A stretch of DNA of 64,000 nucleotides from Verrucomicrobiales bacterium (GTDB lineage: Bacteria > Verrucomicrobiota > Verrucomicrobiia > Verrucomicrobiales > DEV007), in NCBI GenBank assembly GCA_016795505.1, contig JAEUHH010000088.1, forward strand, positions 1 to 64,000. The letters are read 5' to 3'. The notes under the pieces are model-generated. The model did not search any database and was not told where the DNA came from. It saw only the letters and a list, made by a program, of their open reading frames with translations. A program made the position numbers and the translations under genes. This document shows positions 30,868 through 38,080 of the stretch, piece by piece. Every line of letters starts with the position of its first letter. Position 1 is the stretch's first letter.

Positions 30868-33273
30868 ATGCCCGTCGATCCCCTGACTGAAATGACGCGC
30901 CTCGCCGCCGAAATCGAGCGCCACAATCGCCTCTATTACGCCGAGGCCGCTCCGGAGATCTCCGATGCCGAGTATGACGATCTCTTTCGCCAACTCGAAC
31001 AACTCGAGGCCGAAAATCCCCTCTTCGCCGATCCCAACAGCCCCACCAAACGCGTGGGCGGAGCGCCCAGCGAGGGCTTTGAGCAGATCCGGCACCCCGT
31101 GCCCATGCTGAGCATCGATGACATCTTCGAGATCCCGGAGAAAAAGCGCGACGAGATCGAAGCCCGAACCGGGAAGCGGCCGCTCCGCGAGCAAAAGTTG
31201 ATTGATTTCTACCGCCGCCTCCAGCGCGGCCTCGGCAGCGAGCGCGTGCCAGTGACCATCGAGCCAAAGATCGACGGAGTCGCCGTCTCCCTGGTCTATC
31301 GCGGCGGACGGCTCGAATACGCCGCCACCCGCGGGGACGGCACGACCGGCGACGTCATCACCGCCAACGTGCGCACCATCAAATCGATCCCCCACACCCT
31401 GCCGGAGACCGCCGGCGCCCCTGCCACCCTGGAAATCCGCGGCGAAGTCTTCATGCCGAACGAGGCTTTTGCCAAAATGAACGAGGAACGCGACGAGGCC
31501 GGCCTGCCCACTTTCGCCAACCCGCGCAACTCCACCGCCGGCACCCTGAAACTGCTCGATCCGCGCGAGGTCGCCGCCCGCCCCCTCGACTTCATCGCCC
31601 ACGGGCTCGGCCTCGTCGAAGGCGGCGAGATCGACACCATCACCGCCTTCCATGACCTGCTCGACCGGGCCGGCATCCGGAAAAACGAGCCCATCCAACA
31701 GGCCGCGACGCTGGAGGAAGTCATCGCCGCCGTCCGCCGGCTCGATGACATGCGCCACACGCTGCCCTACGCCACCGACGGAGCCGTCATCAAGGTCATC
31801 GACCGCGACTCCCAGCAGCAGCTCGGCTACACCAGCCGCGCCCCGCGCTGGGCCGCGGCCTACAAGTTCCCCCCCGAGCAGAAAGAAACCGTGCTCGACG
31901 GCATCACCGTGCAGGTGGGCCGCACCGGCAAGCTCACCCCGGTCGCCGAGCTGCGGCCCGTCCTCGTCTCGGGCACCACGGTGCGGCGCGCCACGCTGCA
32001 CAACGAATCCTTCATCAACGAAAAGGGCCTCGGCATTGGCGACCGCGTACTCATCCAGAAAGCCGGCGAGATCATCCCCGAAGTCATCCGCGTGGTCGCC
32101 AAGGCCCATGCCGACGCCGCCCCATGGTCCATGGAAGACCACCTCGGCGGCGCCTGCCCCGTGTGCGCCGGCCCAATCGAGCGCCGCGAGACCGTCTCCG
32201 GCCCGAAGGCGGAGAACAGGAAAATTGTAACGCGTTTTTGCATTAACTTCGAATGCCCCGCCCAAGCACAAACTCGAATCGAGCATTTTTCAAAAAGAAA
32301 AGCCTTAGACATCGAAACAATTGGAACAATCGTCGCAGAAAAATTGGTTGAGTCCAAACTCGTTAAATCACCTTTAGACCTCTTTGAGATCCCAGAATCA
32401 ACTCTAGCAAATTTAAATCTAGGGACCCAATCCGAACCCAGAATATTCGGATCAAAACATGCAAAAAAAACAAAGATTGCGCTAGAATCAGCGAAAAAAT
32501 TACCTCTTCATCGTTGGCTCTACGCATTGGGAATTGCAGAAGTCGGAGAAACTACCTCGAAAGAAATTGCAAGATTCCATCGCAATTTGTCAGACATACC
32601 GGACTCCGAAATCCTCTCGAAAATTGACGAAATTTATTTACTAGATACCAAAAAATTTGAAACCAATCCATTCGGTAAAGAAAATAAAATCAAAGATACA
32701 GGCGAAAAACTAGCACTTGCAGAGAATTTTCAGTCGATTTTCGAACGCGAATGGAAATTGGCTATTGAACTTTTAAACAGGAACGTAATCACCGTGGCCG
32801 GAAATACGGCAAAGCCATCCATAAATAACTTGGACCGACTGACTCTAAACCATTTTCCCAACTTTACGTCAAAAATCGGCCCATCTGCATCCAGGAATCT
32901 ATTGCGCTATTTTCAATCCGAAAATGGAAAGCTCACGCTATCAAGACTTCACAAACTTGGCATCAACCCTATTTCCGAAAATTATATCGGAGATATAAAA
33001 CAATCCACCAGTCAGGCAATTCCTTTCTTTTTTGGGAAAACAATCGCCATAACGGGAACCCTCTCCAAACCAAGGGAGGAAATTATTGAAATAATCGAAA
33101 GAGCCGGCGGAAAAGTCACATCTTCAATTAGCGGCAAAACGGACTACCTATTAGCTGGAGACGGCGGCGGCTCCAAGAGAGACAAAGCCATCTCTCTAGG
33201 CGTCGAGATAATTTCGGAACAGTCGCTAAACGACCTAATCTATCAACACAAGAATGAAAATGAAACCATTTGA
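30868..33273 (+). CDS. ligA: NAD-dependent DNA ligase, chimeric (host N-terminal part, foreign C-terminal part)
   Basis: An 801-residue ligase sealing nicks with NAD+. Residues 1-451 are GC-rich like their neighbours: NTase domain with the adenylated lysine K134 (EPKIDG), OB fold (GRTGKLTPVAELRPVLVSG), and the first two zinc ligands C430 and C433. At about 32218-32224 the DNA turns AT-rich and stays so to the stop. This foreign part supplies the last zinc ligands C458 and C463 (FCINFECPAQ), the HhH region and the BRCT domain (FFGKTIAITGTLSK). The frame is unbroken, so a working ligase is likely. The start at 30868 gives the normal N-terminus. The displaced host BRCT end lies at 33596-33775. 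Confidence 0.93.
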   Translation: MPVDPLTEMTRLAAEIERHNRLYYAEAAPEISDAEYDDLFRQLEQLEAENPLFADPNSPTKRVGGAPSEGFEQIRHPVPMLSIDDIFEIPEKKRDEIEARTGKRPLREQKLIDFYRRLQRGLGSERVPVTIEPKIDGVAVSLVYRGGRLEYAATRGDGTTGDVITANVRTIKSIPHTLPETAGAPATLEIRGEVFMPNEAFAKMNEERDEAGLPTFANPRNSTAGTLKLLDPREVAARPLDFIAHGLGLVEGGEIDTITAFHDLLDRAGIRKNEPIQQAATLEEVIAAVRRLDDMRHTLPYATDGAVIKVIDRDSQQQLGYTSRAPRWAAAYKFPPEQKETVLDGITVQVGRTGKLTPVAELRPVLVSGTTVRRATLHNESFINEKGLGIGDRVLIQKAGEIIPEVIRVVAKAHADAAPWSMEDHLGGACPVCAGPIERRETVSGPKAENRKIVTRFCINFECPAQAQTRIEHFSKRKALDIETIGTIVAEKLVESKLVKSPLDLFEIPESTLANLNLGTQSEPRIFGSKHAKKTKIALESAKKLPLHRWLYALGIAEVGETTSKEIARFHRNLSDIPDSEILSKIDEIYLLDTKKFETNPFGKENKIKDTGEKLALAENFQSIFEREWKLAIELLNRNVITVAGNTAKPSINNLDRLTLNHFPNFTSKIGPSASRNLLRYFQSENGKLTLSRLHKLGINPISENYIGDIKQSTSQAIPFFFGKTIAITGTLSKPREEIIEIIERAGGKVTSSISGKTDYLLAGDGGGSKRDKAISLGVEIISEQSLNDLIYQHKNENETI

Positions 33274-33595
33274 AAGGCAATTCAGAGTACAGGGCTCAGC
33301 TGCAACGCCCTACACTGTTCGCATCACGTATTCAGACGGGAATTTTAGGGCGTATTGCGATTGCCAGGCAGGCCAAAACGGATTGTTGTGCAAACACAGA
33401 ACAAGCATCATTTTAGGCAACGCTGAGGGCTTGGTAAGCGGAAGTGAAGATTTGGATGAAGTAAGGTCTTGGGCCAAGGAATCTAATATTCTAGAATACT
33501 TTGCTCAATTAGAAACCCTTGAGCGGCAAGAATCGGAAATAAAGGCGGTAATTAAAACCCTGAGAAAACAAATTGGCCGCGAATTAATCCGATAG
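32219..33595 (+). mobile_element. Acquired AT-rich segment: ligA 3' part plus SWIM ORF
   Basis: An abrupt change from GC-rich to AT-rich codons occurs near 32218-32224, and back to GC-rich at 33596, directly after the SWIM ORF stop. The segment completes ligA and adds one small ORF. No integrase, transposase, terminal repeat or target duplication was seen. Host ligA sequence between the zinc finger and the BRCT motif is missing, so the segment replaced rather than simply interrupted it. Confidence 0.85.
33254..33595 (+). CDS. Small SWIM zinc-finger protein
   Basis: A 113-residue protein with the SWIM motif CxCx(n)CxH at residues ~36-50 (YCDCQAGQNGLLCKHR), a zinc fold linked to DNA or protein binding. 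The N-terminal half (FERQFRVQGSAATPYTVRITYSDGNF) looks like a beta-sheet, and the C-terminal half is a charged coiled-coil-like helix (LETLERQESEIKAVIKTLRKQIG). No nuclease or integrase motif is visible. The start overlaps the ligA stop by 20 bp, implying translational coupling. Codon use is AT-rich like the foreign ligA part, so both arrived together. Its role is unknown. Confidence 0.8.
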   Translation: MKMKPFERQFRVQGSAATPYTVRITYSDGNFRAYCDCQAGQNGLLCKHRTSIILGNAEGLVSGSEDLDEVRSWAKESNILEYFAQLETLERQESEIKAVIKTLRKQIGRELIR

Positions 33596-33775
33596 GTCCG
33601 CGACGACATCGCCGCCCGCATCCTCGCCGCCGGCGGCAAGGTCAGCGGCAGCGTCAGCAAAAACACCGACTACCTGCTCGCTGGCGAGGGCGGCGGCTCA
33701 AAACGCGACAAAGCCGAGACCCTGGGTGTCCAGATCATCACCGAAGCCGACCTGGACGCCCTACTGGCAGGTTGA
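33596..33775 (+). pseudogene. Orphaned 3' end of the original host ligA (BRCT domain remnant)
   Basis: Sixty codons, open to a TGA, encode [17 protein letters not shown] followed by [20 protein letters not shown], ending in DLDALLAG. This aligns closely with the foreign BRCT (REEIIEIIERAGGKVTS, then [18 protein letters not shown]). Codons are GC-rich like the host part of ligA. It lacks a start codon and the first BRCT strand (GKTF-TGTL), and it begins directly after the SWIM stop. Its integrity suggests recent displacement. Confidence 0.92.
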
Positions 33776-33781
33776 GCGATG

Positions 33782-33826
33782 CGATGAGACAGGGTCTGAT
33801 CGCCGATCCAACAGGGTCTGATCGGC
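33782..33826. repeat. Dispersed ACCCTGTT palindromic repeat, locus 5 (two units)
   Basis: Two units in the complementary orientation (core ACAGGGT, arms CCGATC and GATCGG) lie directly after the host ligA remnant's stop codon, before the convergent Dabb gene. Confidence 0.8.
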
Positions 33827-33838
33827 GAGGAGACCGGG

Positions 33839-34231
33839 TCACTGCGCCGTGTAGTCGAACACGAAGACTTTGTCGAGCAGGGGCTTGATCTTGGCGACAA
33901 AGGCTTCGTGGGCGGGATGCGGGAGATAGACTTCGAGGCCCTTTTTGTCGGCGAAGGTGACGAGGAAGCAATGGGTGAAGCCGTCGTTGAGCGGCTCGAT
34001 GTTGTCGCTGGTTCCCCACTCGAAGTCCACGATGGTGTCGATCTGGCCCTTCAGGGCGGCGAACGCCTTTTCGATCTCGGCGATCTCGGCGGCGGGGGTG
34101 CCGTCTTTAAATTTGAAGCACACCACATGGCGGAATCGGCCTTCGGCGGCCTCGGCGGGAGTGGGAACGGCGGTCATGGCAAGGAGCAGGCTGGCGATGA
34201 GGATCAGGGTGGCAAGGAGGGGTTTTCTCAT
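33839..34231 (-). CDS. Exported Dabb (stress-responsive alpha/beta barrel) domain protein
   Basis: A 130-residue protein: signal peptide of about 28 residues (MRKPLLATLILIASLLLAM up to PAEAAEG), then one Dabb domain with FRHVVCFKFKDGTPAAEI, DFEWGTSDN and THCFLVTF, YLPHPAHEAFV. Dabb domains are dimeric ferredoxin-like folds; some are enzymes, most are uncharacterised. The exported version is common in PVC bacteria. The frame is open upstream to a TTG, but the ATG at 34231 gives a proper signal peptide. Confidence 0.85.
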   Translation of the reverse strand: MRKPLLATLILIASLLLAMTAVPTPAEAAEGRFRHVVCFKFKDGTPAAEIAEIEKAFAALKGQIDTIVDFEWGTSDNIEPLNDGFTHCFLVTFADKKGLEVYLPHPAHEAFVAKIKPLLDKVFVFDYTAQ

Positions 34232-34341
34232 GGCGAAACCCTTTGCGATTTCCCCCGACCTGTCGAACATAATTCGCGTCGTTGGCCGAAAATTGGCTTT
34301 CCCCAGCCCGGCAGCGTTCAATCGGTAATCTTTTCCCCGCC

Positions 34342-35952
34342 ATGTCCACCACCACTACTTGGGACCGCTACAGCCAGTATCTGATCCGCGACACCGCACT
34401 GGGTTTTTCGCTGGATGTCAGCCGAATGCATTTTCCCGACTCGGTTTTCACCGATCTGGCCCCGGAGATCGAACGGGCCTGGACCGACCTGAGGGCGCTG
34501 GAGGCGGGAGCCATCGCGAATCCGGATGAGGGCCGTCAGGTGGGCCATTACTGGCTGCGCACGCCATCGATCGCCCCGGCCGAGGCAGCTGCTTGGATCG
34601 AGCGGGTGCGCGGCGAGGTGAATGCCTTTGCCGCCCGCGTCCACAGCGGCGAGATCGTGGCGCCGAACGGAAATGCCTACCGCCACGTGCTGCTGGTCGG
34701 CATCGGCGGCTCGGCGCTGGGGCCGCAACTCGTGGCGGACGCCCTGCGCGAGGCAGGAGCACCGATCGACCTGTATTTCCTCGACAACACCGACCCGGCC
34801 GGAATCGACCACACCCTCGCCGACCTGGGTGACGGGCTGGCTGAAACGCTGGTGATCGTGACTTCGAAGTCGGGCGGCACGCCCGAGACGCGCAACGGCA
34901 TGCTGGAGGTCGAGGCGGCCTTTGGCCGGGCCGGCCTGGACTTTCCCCGGCAGGCGGTGGCCATCACCTCACCGACTCGCGACGGCTCGCGCAGCGTGCT
35001 CTTTGACCGGGCGGCGGCGGCGGGCTGGCTGGCGATCTTTGAAATGGCCGACTGGATCGGCGGACGAACCTCGGTGATGAGCGCGGTGGGGCTGCTGCCA
35101 GCGCGGCTGATCGGGGTGGACACCGACGCGATGCTGGCCGGTGCGGCGGCGATGGACGCCCGAACGCGGGTGGAGGACGCCCGGACGAATCCGGCAATGC
35201 TGCTGGCGCTGATGTGGCACCAGGCCGGCGGCGGCCGGGGGGCCAAGGACATGGTGGTGCTGCCCTACTGCGACCGACTCAGCCTGTTCGGGAAATATTT
35301 GCAGCAACTGATCATGGAATCGCTGGGCAAGGAACTGGACCGGCAGGGTCGCCGGGTGAACCAGGGCATCGCCGTCTATGGGAACAAGGGCTCGACCGAC
35401 CAGCACGCCTACATCCAGCAGTTGCGCGACGGATTGGACAACTTTTTCGCCACCTTCGTGGAGATCCGGCAGTCGCGCCCGGGCGGCTCGATCGCGGTGG
35501 GTGATGGCGGCGTGACTTCGGGCGACTACCTGCAGGGTTTCCTGCGCGGCACGCGCGACGCGCTGACCGGCAATGGGCGCGAGTCGATCACGCTGAGTTT
35601 CGAGACGCTGGATGCCCGCACCCTGGGTGCGCTGATTGCGTTGTTCGAGCGGACCGTCTCGCTCTACGCGAGTCTGGTGGACGTCAATGCCTACCACCAA
35701 CCCGGCGTCGAGGCCGGCAAGAAGGCGGCGGGGCGCTTCCTCGACGGGGTGCTGGCAGTGGCCTACATCCTGGAAAGCCACCGGGGCGAGTCGCTCAGTG
35801 CCATGGAGATCCAGGCGCGGTTGGGCGAGGCTCTGACTGACTTCGATGTGGAGTCGGTCTATCACGCCGCCCGCCATCTGGCAGCGAGCCGGGATCATTT
35901 CACCGTCACGCCGGGGGATTCACCGGCCGGGGACCGTTTTTCCTCTCGCTGA
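34342..35952 (+). CDS. pgi: Glucose-6-phosphate isomerase
   Basis: A 536-residue isomerase of glycolysis, interconverting glucose-6-P and fructose-6-P. Key regions: VLLVGIGGSALGPQLVADAL, the phosphate-binding VIVTSKSGGTPET, the catalytic region GNKGSTDQHAYIQQLRDG, and a C-terminal NAYHQPGVEAGKKAA with the conserved lysine. The length and order fit the long-form bacterial Pgi that lacks close similarity to E. coli Pgi. Start at 34342 (MSTTTTWDRYSQY) follows a short leader. It overlaps the convergent gene by 33 bp. Confidence 0.93.
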   Translation: MSTTTTWDRYSQYLIRDTALGFSLDVSRMHFPDSVFTDLAPEIERAWTDLRALEAGAIANPDEGRQVGHYWLRTPSIAPAEAAAWIERVRGEVNAFAARVHSGEIVAPNGNAYRHVLLVGIGGSALGPQLVADALREAGAPIDLYFLDNTDPAGIDHTLADLGDGLAETLVIVTSKSGGTPETRNGMLEVEAAFGRAGLDFPRQAVAITSPTRDGSRSVLFDRAAAAGWLAIFEMADWIGGRTSVMSAVGLLPARLIGVDTDAMLAGAAAMDARTRVEDARTNPAMLLALMWHQAGGGRGAKDMVVLPYCDRLSLFGKYLQQLIMESLGKELDRQGRRVNQGIAVYGNKGSTDQHAYIQQLRDGLDNFFATFVEIRQSRPGGSIAVGDGGVTSGDYLQGFLRGTRDALTGNGRESITLSFETLDARTLGALIALFERTVSLYASLVDVNAYHQPGVEAGKKAAGRFLDGVLAVAYILESHRGESLSAMEIQARLGEALTDFDVESVYHAARHLAASRDHFTVTPGDSPAGDRFSSR

Positions 35953-36876
35953 AGGCGCGGCGAGATCGATCCGGTAGTGCTCTCGGAACCAGATGCCGAG
36001 GGCCGCAGCCAGGGCGGCGGCGAAACGCTGCCGGTTTTCCGCCGTATCCCGCACACCCCGGCGCGGCGCCTCGATCTGCACGGCACTGAGGGTGCCTCCG
36101 CCAGCTGAGCCGTATTTCTGCACGTTGTAGCCGCCTGAAAAATACGGACCCCCTCCCGGATGGGGATGCGCGGGCGAAGGCACGGATGGAAAGCCGGCTC
36201 TTTCCAGGAGCCCGCCGAGGCTGTTCGTTCCACGAACCACGGCGGAGAAGGGCTTCCCGGACCGCGCAACGGCATCGCGCACGGAAACCACCCCGGCGAG
36301 GGCGGGATCGACGTCTATTTTCTCATCGGACAGTGCGAGGTCGGCGGCCTTCAGTCGATAACCCCACTCGACTCGCGCGGTGGCATGCGACTGTCCGTGG
36401 AGGTCGATGTAGAGACCGGCACCCCATTCACGGTGAACGGCATCAGCCGCCTCGCCGACGGCGCGGTGATAGGCCCGCCACAGGGCTTCGGTGAGCGGAT
36501 GGCCTTGGGCGGCCTCGGTGAGTTCGCGATTGCAGTCGACCTTGGCCCGATGCACTTCACAGACGATCAGATGAGGCCGGCGGCCGAATTGTTTTCCCAG
36601 CTCATCCGCCAGCCGGCGTGCCAGATCATCAGTGCCCGCATCGCGCAGCAGCACGCCGACGGGACGGTCCGGCAACTCGGACGGGCGCAATTCGCCTCCA
36701 TGGGGCGCACCGACGATGATGGGCAGCCCACCTGTCAAGACATCCAGCCAGGCGGCAGGGATGGCGGGATCATCCCCGCCGGCTTTCTCCTGAGGTCTGG
36801 CGAGCGCAAGAGCCAGCCAACACACGCCCGCCACCAGAGCGGCGAATCGGCACAGCTGTGGGCGGTAGGCGATCAT
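35920..36876 (-). CDS. Exported N-formylglutamate amidohydrolase-like protein
   Basis: A 318-residue protein with an N-terminal hydrophobic leader and a domain resembling N-formylglutamate amidohydrolase (a zinc-peptidase-like fold). Candidate metal and active residues sit in VGAPHGGELRPSE, IVCEVHRAKVDCNRE and GLYIDLHGQSHA. The family acts on N-formyl amino acids in histidine breakdown, but exported members are uncharacterised. It follows the PhoD-like gene by 10 bp and is probably in its operon. Confidence 0.75.
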   Translation of the reverse strand: MIAYRPQLCRFAALVAGVCWLALALARPQEKAGGDDPAIPAAWLDVLTGGLPIIVGAPHGGELRPSELPDRPVGVLLRDAGTDDLARRLADELGKQFGRRPHLIVCEVHRAKVDCNRELTEAAQGHPLTEALWRAYHRAVGEAADAVHREWGAGLYIDLHGQSHATARVEWGYRLKAADLALSDEKIDVDPALAGVVSVRDAVARSGKPFSAVVRGTNSLGGLLERAGFPSVPSPAHPHPGGGPYFSGGYNVQKYGSAGGGTLSAVQIEAPRRGVRDTAENRQRFAAALAAALGIWFREHYRIDLAAPSARGKTVPGR

Positions 36877-36886
36877 GTCCGGCTCT

Positions 36887-37966
36887 TCACCCCCGCAAGT
36901 CGCTGATCGCGATCACCTGCTCGAAGACGGGCTCTCCAATCACATTGCGGATGCCGGCTTTCACCTCGCCGCGGTCCCAGTCGATGTCGAGCAGGCCGAA
37001 ATTCAGGTCGCGGAAGTTGCCCGGGCTCACCCGATGGCGATTTGGCTCGGCGTCGGTGCCGCCACCGGGATTGGTGAGGCTGCTGGAGGTGACTTCCCAC
37101 ACCGGTTGACCCGGACTGAGCGGATCCGCAGTCTCGAGGCGCATGACCTCCGCGAGGTGGCGATCGCCGCTCAGAAAAATGGCGCCGCCGGCCCGGGTGT
37201 CCCGCAGCAGCTTCAACAGGCGGGCGCGCTCGGCTGGAAAATTTTCCCAACATTCCCAGGCATGATCCTGCGGCAGCACCTGGGTGCTGGATGCCACGAT
37301 CCTCAGGTCTGCGGGCTGGCGCAGCGTCTTTTCCAACCACTGCCATTGCACCTCGCCCAGCACGGTGGCCCCGGGATCGAGATTCGGCGCGTAGGGGCCA
37401 TGGGCACCCCGCTGGGGCAGCTTTTTCAGCGGACTGCGGAAGTAGCGCGTATCGAGCAGGATCAACTGCACCCGCCGGCCAGCCGGCCCAACGACACGGG
37501 CGTCGTAGATGCCGGGGCGCTGCCGCACCGGGCTGTCTTCGGGGAGGCGGAAGAAATCCGCGAAGAGCCGCTGCGAGGCTTCGCGCATGGGGTAGTCGGC
37601 GCCGCCATCGTTCACGCCGAAATCATGGTCATCCCAAATGCCCTGGACCGGGCAGGTCTCGCGAAAGGCGCGAAAATCGGGATTGGCGTCGAGTTTGTCG
37701 TACTTGGCCTTCAGCACCGCCATATCCTCGCTGTCGCCGTAGATATTGTCGCCGAGGAACAGGAAAAGCTGCGGCTGGCTCTCCTGGATGGCGCGCCAGA
37801 TCGGTGCCGGCTTGTCCAGATGGCAGCAGGAGCCAAAGGCCAGCCGGGTGAGGGTGTCGCCGCTTTCCAGAGCCCGCGCCGCTGCACCCAGGCCGATCAG
37901 GGCGACCGGACTGGAGGCGAGGAAGCGACGCCGCGAGAGAGTCAGGGAGGAAGTCCATCGATCCAT
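36887..37966 (-). CDS. Tat-exported PhoD-like alkaline phosphatase/phosphodiesterase
   Basis: A 359-residue protein with a twin-arginine leader (LSRRRFLASSPVALIGLG). The metal motifs of PhoD-like phosphatases follow: AFGSCCH, FLFLGDNIYGDS, GIWDDHDFGVNDGG, VQLILLDTRYFR and IFLSGDRHLAEV. These enzymes release phosphate from esters or diesters in the periplasm. Start at 37966 (MDRWTSSLTL) is preferred because it places the RR motif near the N-terminus. It leads a two-gene operon with the amidohydrolase-like gene. Confidence 0.88.
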   Translation of the reverse strand: MDRWTSSLTLSRRRFLASSPVALIGLGAAARALESGDTLTRLAFGSCCHLDKPAPIWRAIQESQPQLFLFLGDNIYGDSEDMAVLKAKYDKLDANPDFRAFRETCPVQGIWDDHDFGVNDGGADYPMREASQRLFADFFRLPEDSPVRQRPGIYDARVVGPAGRRVQLILLDTRYFRSPLKKLPQRGAHGPYAPNLDPGATVLGEVQWQWLEKTLRQPADLRIVASSTQVLPQDHAWECWENFPAERARLLKLLRDTRAGGAIFLSGDRHLAEVMRLETADPLSPGQPVWEVTSSSLTNPGGGTDAEPNRHRVSPGNFRDLNFGLLDIDWDRGEVKAGIRNVIGEPVFEQVIAISDLRG

Positions 37967-38080
37967 GGCGGTGAGACTAGGCCGGGCGCGGGTGGCGGTC
38001 CAACTCAAAATCCCTTCGCAATCGGGTACCCGCTACCCTAGTGTTGCGGCTGTCTCCCCCCATCGGATACCACCCTCCCC

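Noticed and set aside
33254-33595. SWIM ORF as a homing endonuclease
   Set aside because: No LAGLIDADG, GIY-YIG, HNH or PD-(D/E)XK motif can be seen in its 113 residues.
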